DNA of 64,000 nt from Ornithodoros turicata (GCF_037126465.1 NW_026999403.1:434001-498000); one strand, 5' to 3'; shown: positions 9,752 through 21,654, numbered from the stretch's first letter. Notes: generated from the letters alone by a model not told the origin. Made by a program: numbers and translations.

Positions 9752-10477
9752 CAGGGGTGGGCAGTATTTAAATACATTGTAATGAAAATACTATTTAAAA
9801 TATAAATAAACGTATTTATATTTTGTATTTCAATACAGACTCGAAAAGTGTATTTATGATTATATTTAAATACCAATTTTGGGGTGTTTATTTTTGTAAA
9901 TACTGCATAAATACTCACTGACTCGTATCTTAAAGTTGCCTTGCATTTGACCTTTCGGGAAAAAGGGTGAGTTTGGGACGCAACTATGCCGTGCTTGCGC
10001 CAGCATGCGCATGCGACAAACCATTATAGATGGCAAGTTTCTCACTGTTCTTGCGGACAACGGTCGTGACTAGCTTGCTGTGCAAAGCATCTTCGTCAAA
10101 TTTAATACGAGCATTTGTTCATCGGCACCTGCGGAGATGCTGTTCTCCTTTGCGAATCCGATTCGACGGCCGACAAGAAGATGCCTAAAAGATGCAGTCT
10201 TCGAGAAACTTCTCATATTAAAATCCATGATAATCTAACAAATAAATGCAATTGTCCGTTCCTGATTTGTTATGATCATCGTTATTTCTGTAATTCCAGA
10301 TGACATTTTCTTTGCGGTATTTATGGTAGTAGTTACGGTATCTAAATACTGTATTTATATTTTGTATTTAAATACTCATGTTGAAAAGTATTTATGAAGA
10401 ATATTTAAATACCCCTTTCAACAAAGTATTTTGTATTTATATTTAAATACTCAAAAAATGTATTTATGCCCATCCTG
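9752..10477. mobile_element. AT-rich hAT-like MITE with TATTTAAATA motifs
   Basis: Ends are CAGGGGTGGGCA and, inverted, CAGGATGGGCA. Both subterminal regions are packed with GTATTTAAATAC-like palindromes and GTATTTAT. Terminal bases and layout suit a non-autonomous hAT element, but the flanking octamers (AAATGTGG and ATGGGCAT) do not match. It fills most of the spacer of the inverted repeat. Apparent long frames across it come from its AT-rich composition. Confidence 0.6.
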
Positions 10478-10486
10478 ATGGGCATG

Positions 10487-10740
10487 TCAATGGACTGCGC
10501 AATGTAACAACTCCACAGTTTATGACAGGCGTAGTGAAGAAGCCAATTCTAGCAACCATTGAAACTTACGTACAAACGACGAGAGCTATACGTTCGTAAT
10601 ACATGGCGCCTGTGCGTGAAGCAGAGGTGGGCTTCACCAAACGCCTCCGTGAATAAGGTGAAGCCAGCTTTACATTTGGCCCGGATTCTTGGGAATGCTA
10701 ACTTTGGAACCTAAAAGTAACCTCGAAAAATCCGATTATC
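10487..10740. repeat. Right arm of the 2-kb inverted repeat
   Basis: Mirror of 8815-9170. It starts a few bases after the hAT-like element with GGGCATGTCAATGGACTGCG and ends in the CGAAAAATCCGATTATCCG region. Confidence 0.65.
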
Positions 10741-11910
10741 CGTGCGCAAAATTCAATCTAAAGAGTGGCTGTGACACAATCAACGGTCAGTTATGACGCA
10801 GTTCAGAAGCGCGCATAGTAACACACCCATACTCCGGCTTATTGAACGTGTACGTTTGTAATCAGCTGTCACGTGAGCTACATTCAAGCTACAGTCATAA
10901 AAAATATTTTAAAATTAATTTAAATTATTACATTATTTAAAAATTATTCAAAAATGCGGCGGGTTAAACTGGTGTCTGGGCACCTTCATTTTGCTAGGGA
11001 TGATGCCGATATTTGCGTTCTGCAATAATTCACGCTCGAGTATTGGAAAATACTTGAAAAGGTCAACAGCGGCAACATGCGCGGCGAGTTCCTCCAGGCT
11101 ATCGGACTTTAAGAACAACTAGATCTGTTTCTAACATTACGCGTGGAGACATATCACCCGGTCATGTTCGTTGTTTCTACTTGCACGTATATTCAGATTC
11201 CCTCCGCCGTAACCCGGTAACTGACTTTTTTTTCTTTATTGTCCGTTTCCCATCTACAAGATGGCGGTGGCCCCAGGAAAAATGCTACATTTCTGTGACT
11301 TGAGAACAGCCTGGGGTCCGCAATATTACATGGCAGTGATGGCGAGAACACATGTTTTACGGCGATATGATGTATCAAAGAGGACAAAAAAGGAAAAGCA
11401 CTTTTTAACACTGAGCATGAATAACACTATAAATAGGATTCACATGTATAGAAACGTATGGAAGCACTGACCTCAAAAATAGTAACAATAGCAGTAATAA
11501 CAACGCAATAACACAATTTATGCCTCTACGTGCTGTGCCCAATACATGCGTAGCCGTTTCTTAGTGATCTTATTGAACTCGGGGCTTTCGAAATTGAAAA
11601 CTATTGAACGGACGTACCCTATTGCGGTCTGGGTTTCTAATATTACACACAAAGGTGGATTATTCTGCTAAGTTACTTGCTTATCTACAAGCATAAAAAC
11701 CGTATATCTATACTTTTCCAGCGCAGGCTCTTCATTTTCCCACAGGGCGTATGCGTTAGACTCCAGTGGAGCAAAGAAAACTAGTTCTCTAAGCTTCCAA
11801 TTGTGTCTGTGTGTGTACTGTACGGGCTATATCACCAATACCAGATAGCATTCCTGTTACTCGAATGGAAACCAAGTTATTCGCGAAGCAGTGTTCGGAA
11901 TACATGAAAA
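10741..11910. other. Unassigned sequence
   Basis: AT-rich, no gene recognised. Short frames overlap on both strands. Confidence 0.45.
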
Positions 11911-12385
11911 CCCTTACAAAAATGGTTTTGGAGTTTCTGATGAGCCTGTGATGAGTTCATAATGAATCATCAAAAATACAACAGAAATGCAAGGTCTAAT
12001 GTATTTTGACATCACATTATCATCAACAACTTTACAGAATTTTTACATTAACTTTTTAATGAGTGATGTACGTACAATTTTTATTGTGTCCGTGATGCGT
12101 GCAGTGTAGGCAATATCGCCAGACAACATGAAGTCATCAGAAATACTGCACGTAGACTAATCAGAAACCTATCATATACTAATTGGGAAAGCATTCAAAG
12201 CTTAGCAGAAAAACATCATAAACCAATGAGAAACTCACTCATCAAGTATGCATCAGAGAAGACCGACCAATTCTAAACATAAATTCATCAGAAATTCGTC
12301 ACAAGATTCATCAGAAATTCTGATGGCTCTGATGCCAAAAGTCATTGACTTTTCAACAAAAAATCATTAAACATTTTTGTAAGGG
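11911..12385. mobile_element. MITE with CCCTTACAAAAATG termini
   Basis: Both ends carry the 14-base inverted repeat CCCTTACAAAAATG. The interior has repeated ATCAGAAA and TTCATCAGAAATTC motifs and no open frame. The flanks (ATGAAAA and AGAGGG) show no clear target duplication, so the superfamily is undetermined. Confidence 0.65.
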
Positions 12386-13036
12386 AGAGGGCTTCACCTA
12401 TCTCCTCTGTGACTTAGGCGAAGCCCGCTTGACATTTTCGCATGAATCCCCGTGAATGCTAACTTTGGGACCTTTGGAACGGTACACGCAACCAGATTAC
12501 AAAGATGGTGATCAGGTGATGATGAGGAAATGTTGAGCTGACGGGAAGTCTGTAAGGACGACTCTTATTTTGTCCCTGGGGCGCGTTCCTGGCAGCGTGT
12601 GAGCACCGCTACATCTTGCAGGCTTCCCCTAATTAGGTGCACTCCGATAGAGTCCCGCAGAATGGCCTGTGGTGAATGCGCCTGCATCCTATATGATTAG
12701 GTGCTGCTCTCGGTAGCTTCGGTATAGTCCTTTCTGGCACACGGTACTGTCCTCAACGGTCCTCTTTCTTAGGGCACTGGCAAAGCTACCGAGGGCAGCG
12801 CTAAGGAATTGTTAGTGTTCGGAAAGTTCGTGCAAGCGGGTCCAGTCACAAGGCGGTGCCCGCTTGGCCAACAGCACGGCCATCTAAACCAGCCGACCAC
12901 ATAAATATATTGGCTGGTTGGTTGGTGGCGTGCTGAGCAGTCAGCTTGCCGGTGTGGCGCCATGTTCCTCGATGGGGGAGCGTGTTCCTTGGGCCGACTT
13001 CACAGGGAATTGCGCCGGGCGTCTGAGGAAGACCCA
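12386..13036. other. Partial dispersed repeat, then unassigned sequence
   Basis: The first 90 bases are a partial copy of the family forming the 8.8/10.5-kb inverted repeat (blocks GAATGCTAACTTTGG and CTTGACATTTTCG). The remainder shows nothing recognisable. Confidence 0.45.
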
Positions 13037-13262
13037 CACTCTAAAAAACAGAACTTCACCGCATAGCACGCTGTGCGCCAACCCTTGCCACGAATGAGTG
13101 TGTTATCGCTGGTGACTGGAAGACAGGGGGGGGGGGGGGGCGTACGCCGGGGGATATATGAAAATTGACACAAAAAGGCGTACGCCCCTTGATGTGTTGA
13201 AAACGGAGGCGTACGCCTTTTCTGTGACACTTATACTGTTCATAATTGACACAGAAAAGGCG
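13037..13262. mobile_element. Fold-back MITE, F2/F1 hybrid with a poly-G interruption
   Basis: Starts with the F2 end CACTCTAAAAAACAGAAC. It contains a run of 15 G at 13126-13140 next to CGTACGCC, then an F1-type loop (GACACTTATACTGTTCATAA). The right arm is incomplete. It looks like a recombinant of the two fold-back subfamilies. Confidence 0.7.
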
Positions 13263-13309
13263 CATGTGAACTCTGATGTTTGTATAAGTATGGCCAATGC
13301 GAGCTGCTT

Positions 13310-13435
13310 TTTCATTGTGCTATGAACGTTTAATTTTATTTTATTAATACATTCCTATGTTGTGTGTTTTTATTGTGTACTGCTGGTAAGGCTTTAGGCT
13401 GTTAGTAGACACATATAAATAAATAAATAAATAAA
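13310..13435 (+). mobile_element. LINE-like 3' tail
   Basis: AT-rich sequence closing with (AAAT)n at 13415-13436 and directly abutting an F1 fragment (GATGGTTGGCTAGGAGCG). It is probably the 3' end of a short LINE insertion into the fold-back element. Confidence 0.4.
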
Positions 13436-13860
13436 TGATGGTTGGCTAGGAGCGTGCTATGCGGTGAAGTTCATTTTGAAGAGTGCAGGACCACTCCCAC
13501 TCTTAAAGCAGAACTTCACCACACAGCAGGGTGAACGCCAATCATTGCACAGAATGATACCGCTATCACTTCACTCACGATTTGTGGAAAGCGCGGTAGC
13601 GTACGCCATTTTTTTGAATTGCCGCCGTTGTGGCCAATGATGATGTTATTGCCGATAAAGACATTAACCTCCTCTCCCCCTTTGTGAACTGCCGGCCAAG
13701 CCGGTCTCATCACCACCACCATTACCACCTCCTTGTGAATTGCCTATTAACATAAGTTCATAAGCGTCACAAAAGGCGTGCGCCTCCCGTTTTTAGCCAT
13801 TCAGGGGGTAGAACGATGTCATTCGGGATGGTGGTTGGCTAGTTCTTAGTTCTTAGAAGC
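13436..13860. mobile_element. Scrambled fold-back MITE fragments
   Basis: Successive pieces of F1/F2 arms: a right end at 13436-13486 (ends in GAAGAGTG), a left arm from 13499 (CACTCTTAAAGCAGAACTTC), and a central/right piece at 13760-13848 (GTCACAAAAGGCGTGCGCC, GGTGGTTGGCTAG). They are separated by short unrelated sequence. Confidence 0.65.
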
Positions 13861-13969
13861 CGGCCCAGGATGCACATTCCCCCAGGGCGCTAGTCATGAC
13901 GTCGACCACCTCTGTGAGGCCGAAAAGGGCGAGCCTTTTCACCGCCAGCACCACCACCACTGGTACATA
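13861..13969 (+). mobile_element. SINE body and CAC tail, head missing
   Basis: Matches the 3' half of the CAC-tailed SINE (GGCCCAGGATGCACATTCCC, then GTGAGGCCG and CACCACCACCAC). The head is replaced by fold-back sequence. Confidence 0.7.
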
Positions 13970-13977
13970 CTCTAAAT

Positions 13978-14872
13978 CAGGGTTGCGGAATGGGGCCACC
14001 AATTCCATTCCATTTCCATTCCGAGGAATGAAAATGTATGGTCAATTCCCATTCCTGGAATGGCTTAGCAACCCCATTCCATTCCTTTAATTCCACCAAT
14101 AAAAGCATTAGGACCGGTAACAGTACTAGCTAGCCCAGCAGGAGATTGACATTACCCAGCACGGAAAAAGATACAAGGTTCTTCTTCTTCTTCTTCGTCC
14201 CGCGGAGAATGGCCATTAGCCCCAAGGGAGGTCGGCCAGGGCTATGAGGATGTCCAACTGTACTATGACTTGACGGTGACAATTTGGGTGGGGAATGTGA
14301 AGGTTGGTCGAGAATGTAATGGTTGAAGTGGTGGAGGTGCTGAAGTTCGCTTGTTTTGGCTCCATGGCACAAGGGCAAGCATCGTGCATGTCGTGGTTAT
14401 TTGCATAATTGACATGTAGAGGCATTGCAGTATTCATTAGCAGTAGACATTGTAGTAGAGTCATTGTGTAGTAGTCAGCGTAGATGCGTGGCTGTGTGTT
14501 TGGCCGTAGGTTATTTCGCCCTCCTCCTCTCCTCCTCCTCCTCTTCATTGACATCATCATTACAGGAGTTTTCCACTAAAGTAACTCGTGCAAGTGATGT
14601 AGGGTTGCGGGCCTCACACTATAGTGAAGCCAAAACCTCCATTTTATTTTTTTCTTAAAACCAAACCAAACCATCGCCCTTGACCGTGTGGCACCCAGAG
14701 ACCATTACATTCCAATTCCATTCCGCCTGCGAAAAAAAAAATGCCTAATTCCTTTCCCATTCCATTCCCAGGACAGTTTCCGCCATTCCATTCCGATTCC
14801 ATTCCGGGCTTTGATAAATCTGGAATGATTCCGGAATCATTCCAACCCCGGAGTGGCAACTCCGGAACCCTG
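13978..14872. mobile_element. hAT-type non-autonomous element with CATTCC motifs
   Basis: Perfect 8-bp target duplication CTCTAAAT at 13970-13977 and 14873-14880. Ends are CAGGGTTGCGGA and, inverted, CAGGGTTCCGGA. Both subterminal regions consist of many CCATTCC/GGAATGG copies, likely transposase-binding sites by analogy with other hAT elements. The middle holds (TTC)n and (TCC)n runs and no transposase. Confidence 0.9.
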
Positions 14873-14880
14873 CTCTAAAT

Positions 14881-14978
14881 CAGGGGTGCCGAAGTGGCGG
14901 CCCGCCTGGTGTTGCCATGCGGCCCTCGTGGCCCCCAAGCAAAAAAAAAAAAAAATAAATAAATAAAAATACAAAATT
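14881..14978. mobile_element. hAT-like terminus abutting the previous element
   Basis: Starts CAGGGGTGCCGAAGTGGCGG, the kind of end seen in Charlie/Tip100-like hAT elements, immediately after the second CTCTAAAT. The matching right end was not found. A run of A follows at 14941-14955. Confidence 0.5.
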
Positions 14979-15066
14979 CGTCCCCACTTCTATGGACGGT
15001 CGCGGCGTTCTACTGAATACTGATATCAGTAGAACGCGGCGCGACCGTCCATAGAGCTTGGGACGA
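14979..15066. repeat. Hairpin with 38-40-base arms
   Basis: Arms of about 38 bases (TATGGACGGTCGCG, GCGTTCTACTGA) fold around ATACTGA. The arms pair almost throughout. No terminator or gene context is apparent. Confidence 0.7.
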
Positions 15067-17633
15067 AGAAACCAATGGTGGCGAGCTACGAATCTCGAGT
15101 TCACGCAAACGTTATAGACCCAACATTAGAAAAGTTTCGCTCTCTCTGTACAGAACTCCTTTAATGGGTTTTAAACAGAAAAAAAAAAAAAAGAATGGCC
15201 CTAGTCACAACCCGGGTCCGGTAGGCCTGGTGTTAACCCGACCCACATCGACCAATGCCAGGTTCGCGTTTGGTCCGCGAACTAAACCTGACTAGCTCGT
15301 ACTGGCCTGATCAAGACCTGCGTGTTCCGGAATCCGGGACATTCCGGTTTTCTTCAGGCAGGATAAAGGCAGATCCAGCCCGGAACCAACTGAAAGAGAC
15401 CTGAACGACCCCGGATTCGTCTTGATCCGGCCTGATTAAAACCAGATCCGGGCTGATCAAGTTTGATCCGGAATTTTCGTACGGGGAGCTTTGTTTGGGC
15501 TCTGTACCCGTGCAATTTGTCTTGCATCGGTTAGTCATAGAAAATTGTTGCCGATGCGACCTGTAACAGCCGATGACTCCGATGTAACGAACGAGCCGAT
15601 GACGAACGGGGCAGGTTGGTACATGACAAGAGCGAAGACGACGAAAGTAACACAATAACAACAACAAGTAAGTGATGTTTTTGCAGTGGGATGGACAGGG
15701 CGCCGCTGAGGCGGCACCCTGTCCCATTGCTTGCGGGGGAAAGACAGAGAGACAGACAGGGAACGTCGAAATTTCAGCTTGTAATCATAACCGTTCATCG
15801 CATGATTATTGGTTGAAAGTTCGACGTTCTCTGTCTGTGTCTCTGTGGTACTTTCGTTGTTTCCGCTGATGACTCTCTAACCCTGCCCCCTGCGTGGCTG
15901 ATTTTTACTCGGTTGATATTACTAGTACATCCCTATACCAAAATTTCTGAGCACAACCTACATGTCCAATTTGTAATAGTGGTGCCTTCAATGCCACCAG
16001 AAACGGACCTGTTCAGTCGCACGCCTTGGTGATCTCCCGAGTGAAAGAAAGATTCTTCCAGTTCAGGATACTCAGTGAAACGGGGTTTTTTTTTGGTCGC
16101 CGTTTTCTGCAGCTGTGGACAACGTTCCTGATGATTTACAAATGGAACTGATTGACCTGCAGTGCGACGTAGCGATATATGAACAAATTCGCTGAAGCTG
16201 GTGCGGCTTCGTTTTATTGTTACGTTGGACGGAAGTATCCGGAGATACGTATGTTGTCGCAGAGAACAATGTCCATGTTCGGTACAACAAACTTCTAATA
16301 ATAATAATAATAATAATAATTCGTGGTCTTACGTCGCAATACAACTGTATCAACATAGGTCTCCGAACAGTTGTTTTCTGTTGTGATGAATCTGATTAAG
16401 TCGAAGTTACGTTCTCAACTCCTCATATTCCTCCTCATACCCCTATTAACAATAGTTAATAACAATAGGTGCCAAGTTTCCTCAGCACACACAGCAAGTA
16501 AAAAGGAGTGCTGACCATGTGAATGAGTTTCGGTATTCGCGGAGCCCATTATCTCCACTTCTATTATTATCTACCCTCTTCGCTGTGAAACTTTCAGTGC
16601 AGGTTCACATACGGGCAAAGCACAGTTTTTTTTGTTCTTTTTTCACGTTTATTTGGGATGATAACTATAGGGAAGTTCAGCATGTAAATAAGGTATCAAG
16701 ACGCAATTCTTACCGGATGGTACCCGATTAAGCGGGAAAGTCTGAGGCCAGCAGATCTCTCCTTAGATAAGCGCCAAACGACACAACCGTTGTGTCCGGC
16801 ATCGTTTTGTTTCATCGCTGCAACGTCATCTATGGAAATCAGGATCGAGACCTTGCTTCTCCATCTCGAAATGAACGCGGGAGGATACGAGACATAATTC
16901 AGTTATGCTTGCTCGTAAAGTGGGGTTCTCTCTGTTCCCCTCCACTGTCTGTAACCCCCGTATGGGACCCCGTTTGTCCCCCCTCCCCCTCGTATGATTC
17001 CCCATTTCGCTTCAATACGCTAAGTGCGTTCGTTCTCAAAGAGGGGGCGCTGTGCCACTTCCGGAAATATGACAGCGCCTCGGCATGAAAAGAATAACGG
17101 AGCAGACGACAATGTGGAGGAAGGCGATTTATTTTTTTCAACGACTCCGGATTCCTGGGGTGACCGTCCTGTATAATGACTTTCAGTACTGTTCTAACGA
17201 CTCGTTGGTGGTGAGGATGTTACAGTGTTGAAAGAGGGATAATAGCGAGGAGGAAAGTTCTAAGGCGTATTGGTTGAAAGTGTTTGGACCATTCAAGGAA
17301 AGCAAGGAATGAACTGTGAGAAAAGTGAAGAGACGAATCATGCCGAAAAATTAATACAGAGAGTACATAACGCCAGCAGCATTGACCTGCAGCAATGCTG
17401 TACGGCAGTGAGTCTTTTAGTAAGTGAGTTAATCGAAATATCCGAAATTAACTTAATGCTATTAACTTAACTAACATCTATTGCCGCATTCCGATCTCAG
17501 TAATAATTCGGTTGCAGTGACTGTATAGACCATATTTCCACGCTTTTTGGAGATATCCGCCCGGAGACGTCCTCAGGACATCATGCTTCTACATCAGCTC
17601 CACCGGCAGGCAGGCTCCTCGGCAGTAACACGT
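15067..17633. other. Unassigned sequence
   Basis: No gene recognised. GATCCGG recurs within 15350-15480, which may be subterminal motifs of another MITE. An (AAT)n tract lies at 16294-16320. A weak inverted pair (GGAACGTCGAA / TTCGACGTTCT) spans 15759-15832. Runs of AT-rich and GC-rich sequence alternate. Confidence 0.4.
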
Positions 17634-17648
17634 CACTAGAGAGAGATG

Positions 17649-17859
17649 GTGGTGATGGTGATAGGGCTTGCCGTTGTCGGGCTCACGTATATGGGCAACG
17701 TCACGACTGACGCCCTGGGGGAATGTGCGTCCTGGGCCGACTTCTGAGGGAACTGTGCCGACATATGTCTGAAAGCGTCTGAGGAAAACCCAGGAAAAAC
17801 CCCAGATAGCACAGCCGGCACCGGGATTCGAACCCGGGTACCTCCCAGTCTCGACGTGA
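17649..17859 (-). mobile_element. CAC-tailed SINE, 15-bp target duplication
   Basis: Minus-strand SINE bounded by the direct repeat CACTAGAGAGAGATG at 17634-17648 and 17860-17874. On its own strand it begins just before the B box (GGGTTCGAATCCC), so the A-box part of the tRNA head was lost on insertion. It then runs through the body and ends in ATCACCATCACCACC. The exact duplication indicates LINE-mediated insertion. Confidence 0.92.
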
Positions 17860-17874
17860 CACTAGAGAGAGATG

Positions 17875-18614
17875 CTTCGTCATGGTGCTCATGGTCAGCG
17901 AATGCGGATGGCTTTCTTTCCCTCAAACAGGAACATGTCGCGCCTGTTCTGTCGTCCAAATGTCTTCGTCGTCTCACTAGCCTCAGCCCAACTGCACGGC
18001 TCTCCGAATGTTTCAACCAGGGATGGGTAACGGGCATGTTTTCATTACTGTTTCCATCTTTGTTACCGAAGTATTTCCCTTATGTAGATATTTTGCATAT
18101 AATAGGAGTTGATGTTTCTGCCACTAGGAGACGTTCCACAGGTGTTCCTATCGAGCAGGAACTATTCGGATAACCTCGTCGACGCACACTATAAACTTGC
18201 TGTGGGGGAGGTCACCGCGATATGCGTCTCATGCGACACATGTGTCTGTCGTTTTCATCTTTTCGGGGTCCCTATATCGGTGGGAACACGTACGCACAAC
18301 ACTTACAAAAACGGCTGTTAACCTTTTGTTTGCATTCTACAGAATTCATTCAACAGGGAAAACAGGCATTCAGTAGACTTTCTATTGACCTCGTGTTTTT
18401 TTAAGTAGATTTTTTATTTTTTTTATTATGATTGCTTAGAAATGGTACGGTACAAGTACATAAAAAATTGGGCTGAGAGGGCAAGCCCTGTCGAACAGGC
18501 CAGGAAGAAACATGGGTATATAACAATGTTACATGAGTCTTGTGAGGATTGTTCAGACAAAAAAAAGACGAAGGTGGAGGTTAAGCAGCAGACGAAAAAC
18601 GGAAATACGTGTTA
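17875..18614. other. Unassigned sequence
   Basis: Nothing recognised. Confidence 0.45.
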
Positions 18615-18790
18615 CAGTCAAACTCCTTTATAGCGAACACCTTTTTAACGAAAATACCACTACAGCAAATTTTTTTGCGGTCCCGCTGGAGCCCTATAGG
18701 TCCAATAAAGGACATCCTTTTTAACGAAAATACCTTTACTGCAAATTTTTTTTTCTGTCCCCTGAGTTTCGTTGTAAAGGAGTTTGACTG
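18615..18790. mobile_element. MITE with CAGTCAAACTCCTTTA termini
   Basis: Inverted ends CAGTCAAACTCCTTTATAGC and CAGTCAAACTCCTTTACAAC. Internal block TTTTTAACGAAAATACC occurs twice. Termini of this kind are usual in pogo/Tigger-like MITEs with TA target sites. Here the left flank is TA but the right is GT, so the duplication is not confirmed. Confidence 0.7.
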
Positions 18791-19313
18791 GTGATAATAA
18801 CAAAGTAGTCAAACCGAAAGCAGAGAGTAAGAACATATGTCATTCAGCAAAAAGGGAGTTGATACCTATATAAAACGAGCTATTTGTACGTGTTTCATCA
18901 CGTACATTCATCACGTTCAATCAATACGTGTTTATATCACGTATTGATTTTATGTTGTCTTATGGAACTTTAAGGCTCGTAGACAATTATTCGCAGGAAG
19001 GGAATAGGTCTTTCTGTATAGACTCTGCATAGGCTTTACACAAATTGGAAGCATCTCACAGTCGTCGTAAAATCAGTGTCGATAATTTTCGGGGAATCAG
19101 TCCTCACGAATATACCCATTTGAAACATGGATTAGCAACTGGAGCGAACATACTCAGAGATCAATGAATTCCTACAGCGGCGGCTAGAAGTCTAGTAATG
19201 GAAACCACGTCCGCCATGATACACGCTCAACATGGATGACTACACCCAAACAATGCTCGCACATGTGAACTTGACGCTAAGTAACTAACGTCGGATTGCA
19301 GAAGCGAATTATA

Positions 19314-19895
19314 CATGGTGTGTGCAGAAAAACATGACCCGCATTTTTACGTGTAACTCGTTGTCTACTTAGCCGAGGAACTTCCGGTGGCGCACGACGG
19401 CGTATTTATGCGTGCGAAAGCTACAAAAAAATCCTGGAAGGCATACTCAGTGTAAAAAAATAAACAGAGCGCGAAAACATGGGCTTCCATGCATTAGAAT
19501 AGGGCGGTCATGACAGTGCATGGTAGTGTATTTCCGTCTCAGGAGAATTATGTGCAGGCACCGCTAGGGGTACTGCCGATGAGCATCCATATGGGACATC
19601 GTTTCGATTTATGCACGGATAGCTCCCCTAGCGGTACTTGAACACAACTCTCCTACGTCCACCGTGTTGCCCTTTCACATACACCCTGGTGTCCACCATG
19701 TTGGCCTATTCTGATGCACGGAAGCCGACGTTTTCGTTGTTCCGTTTATTTTTTAAGCCTGAGTATGGCTTCCACAATTTTTCTGCAGATTTCGCACGCA
19801 TAAATGCGCCATCGTGCGCCACCGGAAGTTCGTTAGGTAGGTAGGCAACAAGCTATGTGCCTAAATGCGGGTCATGTTTTTCTGCACACACCCTG
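19314..19895. mobile_element. Long-inverted-repeat MITE with TA duplication
   Basis: TA stands at both ends (19312-19313 and 19896-19897). Termini are CATGGTGTGTGCAGAAAAAC and, inverted, CAGGGTGTGTGCAGAAAAAC, and the arms continue with ATGACCCGCATTT. Further inner blocks (AACTTCCGGTGGCGCAC / GTGCGCCACCGGAAGTT; CCGCTAGGG / CCCTAGCGG) also pair. The whole element can fold on itself. Tc1/mariner-like by its TA site. Confidence 0.8.
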
Positions 19896-20531
19896 TATAA
19901 CGGTCCAAACATACGGCGGCACAATTAGTACGTTAAAGGAACGCTTCCTCCAGAATGTACACCGTTTACAGCACACACAGCAGCCCAGATGAGCCAGACG
20001 TAAGCGTCGCAAACGACCTGTCTCACACCAAAATCAGATACCGCACCATGTGGTCGTAATTTATCTTAAGAATATTTATGAATTTGGTTTTCTTCGCAAT
20101 GAGCTACGTTTCTTTTTAATAATGTTCGTGCGCGCAGCTATACTTCAAGAGAACCAGGCTTGTACGCATTTGGAGTATTGTATTTAAAATACTGTATTTT
20201 AAATACAATTTGCGGTATTTTGGTACTCTACTCAATACTTTTTGTTTCGTGTGTTTGTACTCTATTTAAAATACATTTTATGGTATTTTCTACTCAATAC
20301 TACAATTACATATTTTGGATCTCCCCCTCAAACTTACCACCACCATAAAGAACCAACCACCCTCTTCGCTTTTTTTCTGCCACTGCACGCAGCTATTACA
20401 AAAACATAACAACCGGAAGTGACGTTCTCTTACAGCGTTCGCACATAGTATGATAAGAGAAACTACGCTGGTGGAACAAGGGAAAATGTCTTGACGCTTG
20501 TAATAAGTGCATTAAGTCCATTAGTTATAAG
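19896..20531. other. Unassigned, with TATTTAAAATAC motifs
   Basis: The stretch 20170-20310 repeats TATTTAAAATAC-like palindromes and TACTCAATAC. It resembles the subterminal part of the AT-rich hAT-like element at 9752, but no ends were found. Confidence 0.4.
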
Positions 20532-20842
20532 TAGGGCCTGACTTTTTAGGGTTAAACCCGTATCCGCCCAATATTTACCCCCCGAACGAAATCTGTAAAA
20601 TTCGGGTTTAACCCGAATCTACCCGAAAACATCCGGGACGCGTGGCACACTCGTAAGCGTGCATTAAAATAAAGTTTGATAACATTGCTAAACATTAGTT
20701 CCATGTTAAGACACATTTTTATTAAACAAAAAAAATCACCCGAATACACCGTAACGGGGTTTAACCCGAATACACCCGAATTTTCGAATGAAAAATATCA
20801 CCGCATTTGGCCAAAAATAAAACCAGAAAAAGTCAGGCCCTA
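20532..20842. mobile_element. hAT-type MITE, TAGGGCCTGAC termini
   Basis: Perfect 8-bp duplication GTTATAAG at 20524-20531 and 20843-20850. Perfect 16-base terminal inverted repeat TAGGGCCTGACTTTTT. Subterminal palindromes GGGTTTAACCCG and ACCCGAATACACC recur near both ends. The 311-bp length leaves no room for a transposase. Confidence 0.92.
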
Positions 20843-20850
20843 GTTATAAG

Positions 20851-21417
20851 TTATAACGATGAAACAAATGCCGACAAAATCCCCATTTGTAATGGTTTAT
20901 AAATACATTAAAACACGCATAAACCTTTACGCGAAACAAGAAGTAATAAGTACAAAACTTTTAGACCTAAAAGAAAAAAACGAAAAAATCGACCCCTCTC
21001 TGACCTTTCAGATTTTAAAGCGATAGATAATGGGCCAACCAGCGTCAACAGCCGTGTCGGTCCGTCCATAACTGTTGTAGAGGTGCAAGAAGGAGAAGTA
21101 GAAGAGAAAATAAGTTATAATGGGGGGGGGGGGGTGCACCAAAACGACAACAGACTCCCGGAGATCAGGAAGGTGACCCCCCATGCGTTTGAATGGTTGT
21201 GATGGTGATGGTGCGATGTTATGGACCTCACTCCTCTTCCTTATAACATAACACCACCCCCACCATTCAAACGCATTTTGCAGAATGCCCAGAGATGCAG
21301 CCAGTTCCTTTATGATGTGTCACCTTTCGTCCAGTGCTCAGACATGAAGGCACATAACTATAATTATACTTGAATGATTTTGTGGTACTGTTTATGAATC
21401 GCTCCTGCACATGCACA
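20851..21417. other. Unassigned sequence
   Basis: No gene recognised. A run of 13 G at 21122-21134 is followed by TGCACC. An imperfect inverted pair (CATGCGTTTGAATGG / CATTCAAACGCATTT) lies at 21182-21277. Confidence 0.4.
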
Positions 21418-21654
21418 CACTCTTAAAAATGAACTTCACCACATAGCACGCTCCTAGCCAACCATCACCCCGAATGACAACGTTCTCGCCCCTGATTTGT
21501 TGAAAACGGGAGGAGGAGCCTATTTTGTGCCGTGCATAATGGCACAAAATAGGCTCCTCCTCCCGTTTTCAGCAAATCAGGGACGAGAACGTTGTCATTC
21601 GGGATGATGGTTGGCTAGGAGCGTGCTATGTGGTGAAGTTCATTTTTAAGAGTG
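21418..21654. mobile_element. Fold-back MITE F1 variant, complete
   Basis: Complete hairpin with CA on both sides (21416-21417 and 21655-21656). Ends are CACTCTTAAAAATG and its complement. The inner part differs from other copies (GGAGGAGCCTATTTTGTGCC) yet both arms carry the same differences, so each arm matches its partner better than it matches other elements. Confidence 0.9.

Noticed and set aside
9451..9918. Open frame of 155 codons on the minus strand
   Set aside because: It crosses the end of the AT-rich hAT-like element at 9752 and has no recognisable domain or codon signal; its length reflects AT-rich repeat sequence.
14216..14560. Minus-strand frame of 114 codons inside the hAT-type element as a transposase
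   Set aside because: Composition is driven by (TCC)n and (TTC)n runs and no transposase motif is present.
18615..18790. TA duplication for the CAGTCAAACTCC element
   Set aside because: Only the left side is TA; the right side is GT.
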